From: Eremophila alpestris peregrina
Taxonomy: Eukaryota > Chordata > Aves > Passeriformes > Alaudidae
NCBI GenBank assembly: GCA_009792885.1
Contig: WMCF01000089.1
Span: forward strand, 2,655,496-2,719,495
Direction: 5' to 3'
Length of the DNA stretch: 64,000 nucleotides
In this document: piece after piece, positions 1-12,566 of the stretch
Position numbering within the stretch: the stretch's first letter is position 1
Layout of the letters: every line of letters starts with the position of its first letter
Notes under the pieces: model-generated
Seen by the model: only the letters and a program-made list of their open reading frames with translations
Database searches by the model: none
What the model was told of the DNA's origin: nothing
Program-made: the position numbers and the translations under genes

Positions 1-1700
1 ACTACCCAGCCTCAGTACTGGGGATACATCTTTTCATTCTAGAGTTGCATTAGTCAAAAGTGAATCCTGCTTATAGTGACCCCAAACCAAACAGACCTAA
101 GACCTGTCCATTCTAGTTGATGTATACTGAATTTGACTCAGTTGTATCAGTAGTCTTGTCTCAGCATCAATTCACAGAAAAAGAGAACATGGATGGCAAA
201 TAACAAAGAAAGTGGGCTAATGGAATTCATTAATATTTTATAATGAAAATAACAATAGTAATCCAAATAGGCATGCAATTTTGCCTTTAGGAGAAGGTTG
301 AATAATAGTTGCCTAGTAATGAAGAGAGGCCAGGTTACGAGCTCCATTCTGTAGCAAGAACATCTATGGAAGTGGAGGCTGGTACACAGAGGCTAAGCCT
401 CTGACCCTGAGTTGCTTTCACGCACTGGTAATAACCTGCTGGAACAGCAGCAGCAGCATATGGCTCCTCAAAGGGATTTTGCAGACTACAAAGTGAGAGG
501 GTGGATTGTTTTTGATGAGATTCGATGTCATGCGGAGGAGCTTTATTTGTACAGTAAAACCAACTCTTTAGCTCAAAGTTCAACCCTGATACACCATGCT
601 GCCCTTTGGATTTCCAGTGTTGTTATTTGATCTTTATGAAGATCTTTCCTAATGAGCAGCAAATTGCTCCTGGAGTTCTCAATCATATTTTCAACCAGGC
701 TTATCTCTTTGAGCTGTTGGTTTTTTGGTTTTTGTTTGGTTTTTTTTTTTTCCAATTTCATAGCTAAATTAAAATAATCAGAAGGTGGAGAAGCATAAAA
801 ACAAAGAAAAACTTCTGTAACCTCCCTGTTTCTTAATAAACAGATCCATGGACAATAAGCTCTGTCCGCTACCCCAAAGTTGTATGTCACTAGAAATTAC
901 AACTGTTTTCTTATTTAAAAATTAGATTTTTAAAAGCTAGTTTTTATTGGTCACCAAGGTCTTTGAAGCAAAGACAACTCCAAAAGAAATTAAAGAATAA
1001 CCAGCACTGATTCCCCAGCGCACTTTTTCTATTATATCTTTTTGGGACTTTTTTGGGTCTTTTTTCTGTCTGACACTATTGATTATAAAACTAAGCTTAA
1101 ACCCTCTTCCTCTTTTTCTCTAGTGTGTTTCACAACCTCCCCTTAGATTATACATTTAATACTAATTTTCTTACCAGATGGGGAATCATTACTTATCTTG
1201 TTATGTTATTCTGACAAGCTCAGTGAATGTTTCCATTAAACACACAAGTATTTATGTGTGTTTGTACCACTGCACTATATAACTTTGCCAGTTGGTTTTA
1301 TTCATGGTGATTACTAGGTGTGATTGGCAGCCCACCATTGATCCTCCCACAGGACAAAACTGAAATCACAAAAGTTTTCCATACCCTGTACCTGTGCTAC
1401 ACAGCAAAGATATGTTCAGTGGAGAAAACAGAAGAGTGTGTGACAACCTGCTCACTCTTCACATGTCATGGAAGGCTGTGAAGAAAATGTTTGCATATGG
1501 TAGTCCCAGAGTTGCCCAGGCAAGCTCTGAAGTCTCAGAAGGAGACAAAAATCACCTGTTCTTGTAATATTTCTCTGGCTAGACACACACTTGCCCACAA
1601 ACACACAAACAGATGCACATCCTTGTTTTTCCCTCATTTTATTATTTTTTAACCCTGTGCTACTGAACTATGTAATTAGTTAACCTGTACTTACTAGGAT

Positions 1701-1788
1701 GAAGGACAATGATATTTCTTTAATGATATTTCTTTAATGAAGGACAATGATATTTCTTTAATAATTTCTTTAATGATATTTCTTTAAT
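1701..1788. repeat. Imperfect minisatellite, unit ATGATATTTCTTTA
   Basis: Five copies of a unit ending ATATTTCTTTA, with GAAGGACA inserted before two of them and one shortened unit (ATAATTTCTTTA). The larger period GAAGGACAATGATATTTCTT occurs twice (1701 and 1738), so this is a nested tandem duplication. Confidence 0.9.
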
Positions 1789-3416
1789 TCTTCAAAGTGC
1801 TAATCATCACCTAATTACTTCTTAGGAGAAGGATAGATGGAAAGGATGAGAGATGTTCTCTCCTGCCGTTGTTGGAATGCAGAATATGTTGTGGTGTTAC
1901 AAGACACCATCAGCATGGCAGAACTGACTGTGAGAGGAGTTGTGAGCAGATCATAGGAAAAGAAGTGCTGCAAAATATAAAAACAGTTTTTGAAGATTCT
2001 GAAGCAGGAATACCTGCTTTCTAAAAATGGTAGAAAGCTGCAATATATGTGTTCTGTTTCCTGACTTCAGCTTTTGTGTTTGCCTTGTTTGGCAGAGATG
2101 GTGTTCAGTGGAGAAGGCCATCCGTTCATTCCCTAGGAAAGGTATTTGTGTCCATCTCAGATTGTACCCTCTGTGTGACTAGCTGCTCTGTTCAGGTTAC
2201 CAAGAACTATGGGTGATGATTTTTTCCTAGAGGTGAAAACACGGTTATGTGCATATTATACCAGAGAAGGAGGTAGAGAATAAAAAAATATAGCTTTTGG
2301 GGAAACCTTATTTAACTATCTGCAAGTAAATGCTGATGGTTTGTTCAGTCTGGTACCTTCTGAGTAATAAGGCAACCCAACATTACAGCAATGTCAAACA
2401 CTTGTTTCCAACATTTCCCGAATTTTGACATATTTCACAGCAGTGAGATGTCATAGCTCTGCTTGGTTGCAGGAGATAGATGTATAGACTTAGACTTCTG
2501 AATTTCCACAATTGTTTTTATCAAGTATTACTTGTTATCATGCAATTCAATAAAGTGCTGTAAAATGTGAGAAATTAAGTGAGAAATTAAGAAATAAGTG
2601 GGAAAAGAAAAAGAAAATTAGCACTAAAGAATAATCTATGATTGACAGTATAGTAAAACCTACATCTTTTTCCACATCTTATTTGTCATAGTGTATCTTA
2701 GCCGTTATCTGTTCATCTTTATTGTAAAATATATCCTCACATACTCTGAATAATATTTGTCTTCTTGATTCTGAAGTTATCTGGTAGGAATATTTTCATT
2801 ATTATGAAATGCAAGGCTGAATTTTAAAACACATAACTGCAAAAAAAAACCCAAACAAACATAGAGGTGAATTTTTTAATAACTCAAGTACAATATTTGC
2901 ATATTTTGGGGAAATGTTAATCTTTCACCTCATACTAATCTATTATATGCACCTTGTTTTTGTTTTAGAGGAAGAGTGATTAAAAAAGCAGCTAATACAC
3001 ATGCAAGTTCAACATGTATGCAAACCCCGTGAAAGTAGTGCTTGTTAAAAGAGATTAGTTGGAACATATTGTAATAGAAAAGGAGAGAAGTGTCTTTCAC
3101 AATAAAGAAAGATGCTTTTGCAATCCATTTATTTGATTAAAGAGTTCTTCCTATTTTGTATGACATAAAATCTTACCCATGCCTTTTTATAGAAGCACAT
3201 ACACGTCTTCCTTAGATGTGTCCTTTGCCTTCTGTAGCTGCTTGGCAATTTCCAGATAAACCCTTCAATCTTTCAGATAGTATCAAAAAGCCAAAACTGG
3301 GCAATTACATAAGAAATAACTTGAGAGATTTCTTGAGAATTTTTTTTTAAATTAGCTGCTGTTATCTACTGGCTTTTCCTATCTTCTGCCTTTCTGAGCA
3401 CTTCAGCAGCTTGGTT

Positions 3417-3474
3417 GTGGGACCTCAAGCTCTAAACCAAAACCTGTGGGACCTCCAACTGTAAACCAAAACTA
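3417..3474. repeat. Tandem duplication of 29 bp
   Basis: Two adjacent units starting GTGGGACCTC and ending CTAAACCAAAAC / GTAAACCAAAAC (3417-3445 and 3446-3474) differ at a few positions. Confidence 0.85.
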
Positions 3475-3528
3475 AACCTAGATTTTAGTGAAGAGATGCA
3501 TGGAATGGCAGGTACATGCTTAGCTTGT

Positions 3529-3550
3529 ATATATATATATACACACACAG
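3529..3550. repeat. (TA)n(CA)n dinucleotide microsatellite
   Basis: An alternating TATATA run passing directly into ACACACACAG; a short compound dinucleotide repeat. Confidence 0.9.
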
Positions 3551-3793
3551 ATCTGAATATATATTGTTGCATGTATCGTGACTTTCAAACTTAAGAATGG
3601 AAGTCTTTTTTCCAAATGTATAATGTAGGACATATGTCAGAATTAGCTTAAAAATTTTCTTCATGTTTCAGGCTAACTCAAAAAGAAGGAATATTTAAAG
3701 TGTAGAAATAACCACTAAATGGGCTAAATAACCACTTTTTATTAGTGGATTAGAGTTTTATTTAGTATTTTTCCCCTGCTAAAATGAAACTAC

Positions 3794-3829
3794 ACTACTT
3801 AATAAAGCTATACTACTTAATAAAGCACT
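3794..3829. repeat. Tandem duplication of 18 bp
   Basis: ACTACTTAATAAAGC appears twice in a row, each followed by three differing bases. Confidence 0.85.
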
Positions 3830-4082
3830 ATTCTCTGCCAATTAGCATAACATGGATATATAGGTTGATATTTATTTGGCTACAAAATACTGCTGGACTT
3901 TATTTTCCCTCAGGAATTGTTGGTAAAAATAGAACATAAGGAAGAATATTTCCAGACTATTGTGAGAACCCTTTTTTTCTCAAATAATTTTACTCTGAGT
4001 AGGATATGAATCTTACTGGAACAGCTGCCTTAAATCCTGCTATGAAAATGTGGTAACGTCATGGTTTGGTGTATTTTGGGGG

Positions 4083-4107
4083 TTGTTTGTTTGTTTGTTT
4101 GTTTTTA
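4083..4107. repeat. (TTTG)n microsatellite
   Basis: TTGTTTGTTTGTTTGTTTG run of about six units. It lies just upstream of the CR1 copy at 4230. Confidence 0.9.
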
Positions 4108-4229
4108 AGACTCAAGACAATTTTACTTAATTAATCAAGTACTGCCTAAAAGAGAAATCCCTACTATTAATGACTGCATTAATAAGCCTTGTCAAACAAC
4201 TGAATTAGTAAAAGTGCATGAAACAATAA

Positions 4230-4736
4230 ATGGAATGGAATGCTGTGTCCAGTTCTGGGGTCCTCAATACAAGAGAGATTGGGAGATCCTGGAGTGCATC
4301 CAGCAGAGAGCAACACAGGTGATAAGGGGACTGGGGCATCTGGGGCATGAGGAAAGCCTGAGGGATCTGGATTTGCTCTACACGGAGAAGAGAAGACTGG
4401 GAGGGGACATTATCCAGGCATGAGAGTGTCTGAAGGGAAGGTATCACACTCTTGATGGTGCTGAGCAATAGGACAAGAGGCACCAAGCAGAAACTGATGC
4501 GCAGAACTTCCTATCCAAATATGAGAAACACCTTCTTTACTGTGCAGGTGACCATGCACTAGATCAGACTGCCTAGGGAGCTTGTAGAGTCTCCTTCTTT
4601 AGAAATATCCAGGAAGTGTCTAGACACAACCCCAAGTAATGTGCTCTAGAAGATTCTGCTTGAGCATGAAGGTTGGACTAGGTAAGCTCCAGTGGACCCT
4701 TCCAATCTTACCCATTCACCCATTCTGTGATTCTGC
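4230..4736 (+). mobile_element. CR1 LINE fragment, 3' end, 5'-truncated
   Basis: About 500 bp. The first part encodes the remnant of the CR1 ORF2 C-terminus in frame +: a CVQFWGPQY motif, then a block like EILECIQQRATQ, then LYTEKRRLGGD, up to about 4423. The non-coding 3' end follows (a GGTTGGACTAGGT block at about 4671) and finishes with CATTCTGTGATTCTG, the CR1-type tail. It is 5'-truncated, as almost all CR1 copies are. Stops downstream show it is inactive. Confidence 0.9.
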
Positions 4737-7700
4737 AAAAAATATATATATATTTTTTTTTCTCTATGAAATATCTTCTATCTCTGCTATTTCTGGCCTA
4801 CTGCTACAGAACGCTGCCTCCCATTTTCTACACAAAATAGTTAAATATTATCATTGGAGGTATGAACTATCCAATTCAGGATTTGCCAAAATCTATCTAA
4901 CTTTTAAAGAATCAGTCGGCCTTGTCCATAGGAAAATCACAACGTAATTGAGAAAGCAGTATTATGAACCTTCAAGGAAGTAAGAGTTCCATTAGAATAA
5001 GGATCAAAATCTGATCAAATATGAAACCTCTCTAGCCATGGTCCTTCTGCATTATTGGATGGAAACTTAGTGTAGACTCCTTTGCTTTGCCCAAGATACA
5101 TATTGGGTACTGCTTGCTTGTCCGCTGAGGAACTGAGGAGAATTTACTGGCAATATTACAAACAACATATGTTATGGTATGCTTTAAATAATCATGTATT
5201 TTACAACTGCAGTCCACAGACATACAACTCTAAGGTATTTGAAAAAAGTCCTAGTTTTAAAGTTCAGAACACACAAAGGTCTGTTAACATAATAATATGA
5301 ATAATTTTTCACCAAATTGGCAAATACTGTGAATAGCACTCTGTAATTATTAGAAGTACTGATGAATAGATGTAACAGTAAATGAAGTGTTGAGATCTTT
5401 TTAGCTGTCTGCTATTGTAATGTTTGAGCACACTGTTGTGTATGCTCTGAACAACAGACTATAAAACACTTCTGTCATCAGCATTGGTCAACAGGAAATG
5501 ACAACACCCTGCAATCAGTAAAAAACTGAGAGGTGCTCTCAGTCAGAGAGTGGTCAGAAGTCCCATTTCCATTTGCACAACAGTCTTCTCATGAATGAAC
5601 ATTACACGTTTTAACGCTGAGTTTAAAGTGGCTTGAAAGCTTTTCAAGGATTATACAAGTTAGTAAGCAAACAAACAAACAAACAAATAAATAAATAAAG
5701 CTTTGTGTTTCCCCAGTTGGTTCATCTAGGAGCTTAGGAAACTTACAACTAATTGAGTTTTATTTCCAGTTTAGAATATTTATTGAATCATATTTGAACC
5801 CTTAGGTTTTTGCAGTAAAATTCAAAAGTTCAAAGCCCATGTCATAAAGAGCTCACATTAAGTTCTTTTGGTCCAGTTACACAGATCTCTCCACAGTTCA
5901 CTAATCTCTTGCTTTTGTTGTTTTTTTTCCCAAATGGAGCAAAGCAGAAGATGGGTTCCTGGTTTACAGAGGCCACTTTTAAAACACTAAGACTGTTTAT
6001 ATGTCTTTTTTATAGAAAACCAAAGGAGTAAGAGAAGAACACCACTCAAATAATGACTAAAAATGAGTTCTTGGTTATTACCACTCTGTACTGAAATTTC
6101 AAAAATATAGCCATCTTGGCTCAAAGGCAGGCTTACTTCAGGACCTTGAAAGAACCATTTGTTTTACCTTGGTGTCCGTTCTAACACCTGTAAAGTGAAG
6201 ATAAGAGAAATGTGTTTCACACACCATTTGTTTTAGCTTTGTGAAAGAAGAGTGTATAGCCTGAGGAGTATAAAACATGAATACCAACAGAGCAACAAGA
6301 ATTTTAATGGAAGGTTTCATGGTCAAAACTTTTGGTGCAGTGGTTGTTTTGTTTTCAATTAAAATTGTGAACACTGATGTATGAGTACATGTCACCAGTT
6401 TACAAAAGAAACCTCCTCTTTCATTCCTGTGATTGCTTTCTTACACTCTACCTCACTTCTCTTTATTACATCATGACAACATAATTATTTCATTAGTTAA
6501 AGAATTAATATAACAGGGTTGCTAAAGTATTTCATTACTTCACAGTACTTCTTCAGTGTTAGCACTCCAGTTTTCAGCTATTTTCAGCAGAGAAACTAGA
6601 AAAGAGGGAGAAACCAGTGCCTCATTTAGCACAGCAGGATGTGATAACTGTACTGTCAAAAAAGCCTTCAGCCAGACTCACCTTGAAGTGTAGTGTTTTC
6701 AGAAGGGCTTGCTTTGGGTTTGGGTTGGGTTTTTTCCCATACCTAAGATGTCAATTGGATATTTATACTGCTTGCATGGTTTAGTAAAAGAACAGCTTAA
6801 ATGTTCTGGTGTCTTTGTAGCATCTCCATTCCTTTTTCTTTCTAAGGTTACCTATTGCTTTCCACCTTTGCTCTGCTCAGGAGCTGCATTTTGCAGCTCT
6901 CTGGCCCAACAGAGCTTTAGTAGCTTCCATATTCCCTCTCCGTGATTCACGGTCTTTGTATGAAAAGGAGACTGCTGGGAGCAAGTGGATTAAAATAAGA
7001 TATGGCCTTGCCCAATCTTATTGCCAAATTGTTTTAGAACACCTAATATAAACTTTATATGGATTTTCGTTGATGATTATTGTTCCTATGCAATGGTAAT
7101 AGCCTAACATTGCAGAAGACTGGATTTATCTCTCTTATTCAATAAGACTAATCAGGCGTGGCAGAAAAGGGTATAAAAAAATCCTGTCTGTCTCTACAGA
7201 ATAACTGAGCTACCTGAAATCTGAAAAAATATGGTGTCATCAAACATGTGCCATGGATGCAGTCAGTGTTAGGGTCAGACTCGCTGGGAGATGTATAATT
7301 TCATGCTTGCATAGATAGTCCATTGCTGTTCAGTCTGAATAGGATTGCTAGATTTTCACCTTGTATCCTTCCTGTGGTTATAGATTTCTCTGTTTTTCTC
7401 TCGATCTCACTTTGCCTATAATAAATATTGCCTACTCAGCACAGTACTTGAAGTTCAAAATTTCCTCTGAACACCAGAGCATTTCTTCTCTCTGAACAGG
7501 TAAAACTAAGAAGATTTGACTTGACTTATTCATCTTTGAGAGTGTAGAAAAAGTGGACCTAGACATGAAGGAGCTGCATAAAAAACATCAGGTTTTTAAT
7601 GCTTCATAATATCTTTCATTTAAAATTAACTGGCACAGGAACTCACACAGGCCCTAACCATAATTACCTAGCTGTAACTAGCATGTGATCAGGAAGTATC

Positions 7701-10700
7701 AGAAACCAAGACCAACTTGGGTAGCAATCAGCTAGTGATTGTACACAAAAGGGTTTTATATACACAATCACATTTTTTTCACAGTGGCATGAAGAGATTG
7801 ATTATATATGCAACCTAATAAAAACAAGTCTTCAGTGTGCTGCAGTTAAAGAAAGTAGTTTATATTGCACTACTGTCCCTTTGTTATGGTTTCCTGTAGC
7901 TATGTATCTCTTTGTGATGAGCAAAGTATCTTGGTTATGGATGTTTTAATGCCATTATTACAGAAAAGACGTGATTTGATACCTGTCATTTATGTGCTCA
8001 TCTGTTCCCATACAGTCAAGACAGTCTGAGCCTTTTCTTCCTTCTTTTACATTTAAATAGACTAATTTTCTTAACTTTCTCCACTAAGTGGCTTTTCTCT
8101 CGCCACCAAGTGGCCTGCACACTAGTCTTCTCCTGAGGTTCTCAAAGGGTCCTCTCCCATGTGTTCAAAATATTGCAACTGTAGGAAGAGTCCTACATTA
8201 CATTCTTCTATTTTTTTCATTTAGCAATGTTCTTGATAATACTTTCAAGTCCGTATATTCTCTACTTTGTACCTATGCTTCCACTTCCATTTTCTTTCAT
8301 CTGCTTCTACTTTGTAACAAAGTAAATCTTGACTTACCTTTTCTGTTTTATCTGTAAGTCCTTCCATGATGGCCCATTACCTAGGAATATTAATTCCTGA
8401 ATTTTGTTGTCATGAAATCAGATCTGCATTCATATTAAAAGCTAGACATGAAAACATTTTTTATTTCTTTGCACCCATGTGAGAAAAATTATGAAAAGGA
8501 GTTAAGTGAACAAAATATGCTTCAACTATGAAGGATTTTGAGCACACTGTAAAATCCTTTGCTGCTTTATTCCAGGTGTCTACCTTCATGGATCTCATCT
8601 TATAACTTTGAATTCTTAGAGTGAATTGAATCCATGGATTTTTGCTGAGACCCTAACCTGGAATTCTCTTCTCCAGGATGAAAATGCTTCTGTGTAAATT
8701 TGCCTCTTTATGAAGCTAAATTATGATAAATATGACCCCCTTAATTCTCAAATCATTATTTCAGTTAAGTACTTCTCAACCTCATGCATGTTTTGCCTCC
8801 ATTGTTAGAGCAAAAAATTGCTTGCAGTATCAATTACACGTGTAGCATTATTTTTAATACTGAATTGGACAGGAAATGCAAACCTTTTGAGATGCAATGT
8901 GTATTTATGTATTTATGTCAGCTGCTACTAGCAGACTAAAGGGTGAGAACATGGAATAATATAGTGTTTAACATACCTATTTGCTGAAAAGATTGCTGGA
9001 TTTTTTTTTTTTAGCTGCCTATAATTAAAATTAGTAGATCCTGAATTATTCATAAATAAATCCTCAAACTAAGTCAGTGCCCAGTGGATTTGGATATTTC
9101 ATTTCTGAATATGTCCGTAAGTCAAAGTTGCGTAGCTAATCCTTCACCTCATCTTTAGCTCCTGAATTCTTTCATCCAACTGAAGATGTTTTGCTACTGG
9201 ACACTGTTAGTCTTTTGATTTTAATAAGGGTTCTCCGCTCAGGGGAAAAGAAAGCAGTGATCCAGATTTGTATACTTTTCTCTTAAAAGGTGCAAAAGGA
9301 CAACATGTACCCCAGCAAAAATGTATATACTGCATATTCAGTGACCTGAACTCTTGAGCATCATCTGTAGAGGTGCAAGTAATTGTTTCATGATGATTAT
9401 TTTCATCAGCCTAAAGCATGAAAGCAATTGAGTGAAAAAAATCCTCATGTTACATAAAATGATTGCTGCCTGTGAGCCATAATAAACAATGATGTTCTCA
9501 CAGTGGTGATGTTAAGCAGCAGAACAAATGAGTACAGCCTGCTGATTGTGCAATGTCTTGATCATTACCAATTGCTGTAACTCTCAGTAAGTAAATGATT
9601 TAATTATTGGGGTGTCTGGATGATCTGTTTCTAAAAGGAACAAATTATAATGGTGAGAATACACCACAGTCACTTTTGACTGCAAATGACTTAAACATCT
9701 ACAGCTCTTAGTGTTTCTCATTGTTGGGCTTTGCTTCTGCTCTGCTGGATGTCCAGGAGGTGTGTTAAAATGCAACCACAAAGAATGTGAAGCCAATTTA
9801 TATTCAAAAGATAAGAAATAATGAGCAGAATTAAAAAAAAAAAAAAACAAAACACTTCAGGACAGCAGAAGGGAAGAGGTAGGAGGGAAGGCTGAAAGAT
9901 TTATGCCTACAGTGCACAACAGCGGAATTACCATAACTTCACAAGGTTTGTTGCTTTACCATTCCTACAAACCTGGGCTTCATCCAGAAACTCATCAATC
10001 TAATTGAGTTATTAGTATATTTAGAATTTTAACTAATTGGAGAGTAAAACTGCTGAAAATTGATGAGTCCATGCAGAAAAGAGGCTTCCCCTGTATTCCC
10101 TGAGAATCTTCCTTTACACAAAGCAGGTGTCCAAGCATGATTTTCAAGTTGAATAACAAGTCTGTATCTACAGAGATACAGATCATCTGCTGTCAGCATT
10201 GAATAATGAGTCCTGAAATTGAACAAAAATCATTATCTGACTACAGCAAATTTGTACTTAGGAGCTGCAATTTAGCCCTTAGTTTTAATTGAGCTTCAAA
10301 CCAGATCAGAGCCAGATCAGGTACCTCAATGCTGCATTGTAGCTGACAGTGTGCACACACACCAAATGGCTTACAAACAATAATCCTATCTCCAACAGGA
10401 TGTTCAGCACTTATGAACTGAAGACTTCCTGATTGTCAGACAACACTCCTTGCTTCATTTGTTCCCTTCTGGTCAATGTTAGATCAATTTCTAAGTTTGG
10501 AGTCCATCCTTGCCGATTTAAGGCATGAAATCACAAGTTTTTTAAAAAACTTTGAAAATCTTATTACTCTGCCTACTTTGTGGATTTAAATAATATAAAA
10601 GGGGAAAATATAAAAGTAAATTTAAATATAAATTTAAATTACTTTTTTTTAGACATATCACAGATTCTCTGCACCAGTATTTTGGTTTTTAAGGACAGCT

Positions 10701-11580
10701 CTTTGAAACAGGAGCTATTGGTCTCCTTGTGAATGGAAAATGTTTAACACTGGCTGATAGTTTTAGCTGCCAAATGCATTAGTTTTCTTGTTGTCTTTCC
10801 AGGTTGGTAACATGCATGTAGGGTGGCTTTATCAGTCCCACGGAATACTGCTTTCTCTCTCTTACTCATTTTGATTAGATTGCACCATTCTTTCCCATTA
10901 GACGATAATTGCTCTGTAATTATTTTAACTACAGCTGGGACAATAAGTCTTGATGGAACAGTACCATAAAAGGAGCACTGAGGATTCAAAAATCACTCTC
11001 TCACTTGATTTTTATTACTTCTCACCTTCTGCTCTAACTACCACAAAAGGTCACAATAGCAGAAGGAAAAGGAAAGATTAAATAATTTGATTCAGGATGA
11101 TCACCTAGATATCCCTCTAGTAATATATTCTCTCCAGAAAATCTACATTTGTTAGATACATTCTTGGGGAAGGAAGGGGGGCGGTGTGACCAGGGAAGTA
11201 GGTTTTGTATCTGCTTATGCACCTTGAGCACTTCACTTACTAAAGCATGCATCCAAGGACCAAGGAAAAGAAAATAGGAAAAATTATTACAAGGCCTTCA
11301 CGAGGTCAGTTTCAGTTTCCTGTGCTAGTATTTCCTGCTTCCATCTGTAAGCATTTGTAAGATTTCCTAACTCATCTCTAGTTTTGGAAAAAACTTGTTA
11401 GAAATGAGCAATGTTTTTTTTTTCCAAAGTCTGCAAGCTAAAATGAATACAAAAAATCTGACTGTCTATCCCTTTATGTCAGCTATTTTCCACATTTGAC
11501 TAAAAATCTTGGAGTTTCCCAACACTTTTTTAGTTTTATCTATTTTATTGCCACTTTTCAACTTTTCTTAAAGAACTGTC
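4737..11580. other. Non-coding stretch, no gene seen
   Basis: AT-rich, presumed intron. Contains the AAAC/AAAT repeat (5667) and a 14-base A-run at about 9834. A minus-strand frame at 6138-6395 starts with a signal-peptide-like segment but lacks other support. Confidence 0.65.
5667..5699. repeat. (AAAC)n(AAAT)n microsatellite
   Basis: About five CAAA units pass into TAAATAAATAAA; a compound tetranucleotide repeat with a C-to-T change of unit. Confidence 0.9.
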
Positions 11581-12566
11581 TGTATTGGGTAGGCATGGAA
11601 AGGTCTTGGTAGTAGGAGGGTTACAGAGGTGCCTTGTGAGAGAGACTGCTGGAAGCCCCCGGTCGGGGCTGTTGGTGGTCAAGGCCAAGTCCCTATCACT
11701 AAATGAGATAACATATTGAAGAAGGGGGGAAAAGTCACTGTGCAACAACAACTGCTGTCAGAGAAGAAAGGAGTGAGACTTAGGGAGAACAGCCCTGCAG
11801 ACACCGAGGCCAGTGATAAAGGAGCAGCAGGAGGTGCTCCAGGCATTGGAGCAGAGATTCCCCTGCAGCCCATGGAGGTCTGCTGGAGGATTCCCAGGCT
11901 AGCCCAGGTGGATGCCTGGAGGAGACTGGAGCAGGCTTCTGGCAGGACCTGTGGCCCCATGGAGAGCAGAGCCTATGCTGGAGCAGGTTTGCTGCCTGGA
12001 CTTGTGACCCCGCAAGGAACTTGCACATTCTGTTCCTGAGTGAGTGCACTATGGGAAGGACCCGTGCTGGAACAGTTAATTAAGAACTTCAGCCCATGGA
12101 AAGGACCAGCACTGGAGCAGTTTGGGAAGAATTATTGTGGTAACAAGGTAGGAGTATGATGAGTCCTTCCACGGAGGGGATAGGAGCATCAGAGACAATA
12201 TATGATGAATGGACTGCAGACCCCAATCCTTGTCATCCTGTGCCAATGGTTGGGAACATGTAGAGACAATCAGGAGTAAAGTCGAGCTCAGGAAAAAGGA
12301 TGGCAGGGGGGAGGGAGGGGGAAAAGGCATGGTGTTTTAAAGATTTAGTTTTATTTATCATGGTCCCACTCTGAGTTGATTTGGAATAAATTAAACTAAT
12401 TTCCTTAAATCGAGTCTGTTGTGCCCATGACTGCAACTGGTGAGCAATCTCTGCCTGTCGTTATCCCAACCCATGAGCCCTGGGTTTATTTTCTTTCCCC
12501 TGTTCAGCTGAGGAGCACAGTGATTAAGCATCTTTGCTGGGCACTGGTGTGGATCAACCCACCACA
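11581..12566 (+). mobile_element. Avian endogenous-retrovirus-type solo LTR, copy 1 (most complete)
   Basis: About 990 bp, from TGTATTGGGTAGGCATGG to CAACCCACCACA, so it has the TG...CA ends expected of an LTR. I recognise the family from bird genomes by its ending (GTGTGGATCAACCCACCACA), by the TAAATTAAACTAATTTCC block followed by GTCTGTTGTGCCC, and by degenerate repeated units of the CCATGGRAAGGACC...CTGGAGCAG kind in its first half. An AATAAA lies at 12385-12390, placed as an LTR polyadenylation signal. No primer-binding site, gag or pol follows, so it is a solo LTR. No clear target-site duplication is visible. The exact family name is not assigned. Confidence 0.75.
12385..12390 (+). terminator. 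AATAAA within LTR copy 1
   Basis: Canonical hexamer in the sense orientation relative to LINGO2, at the position where this LTR family carries its own polyadenylation signal. Whether it is used is unknown. Confidence 0.45.

Larger units (their letters stand above)
1..4229. other. Non-coding stretch, no gene seen
   Basis: AT-rich DNA, presumed LINGO2 intron. Apart from the small repeats listed (1701, 3417, 3529, 3794, 4083) and a T-run near 719-751, nothing is recognised. The open frames are all under 106 codons and have no domain. Confidence 0.7.
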
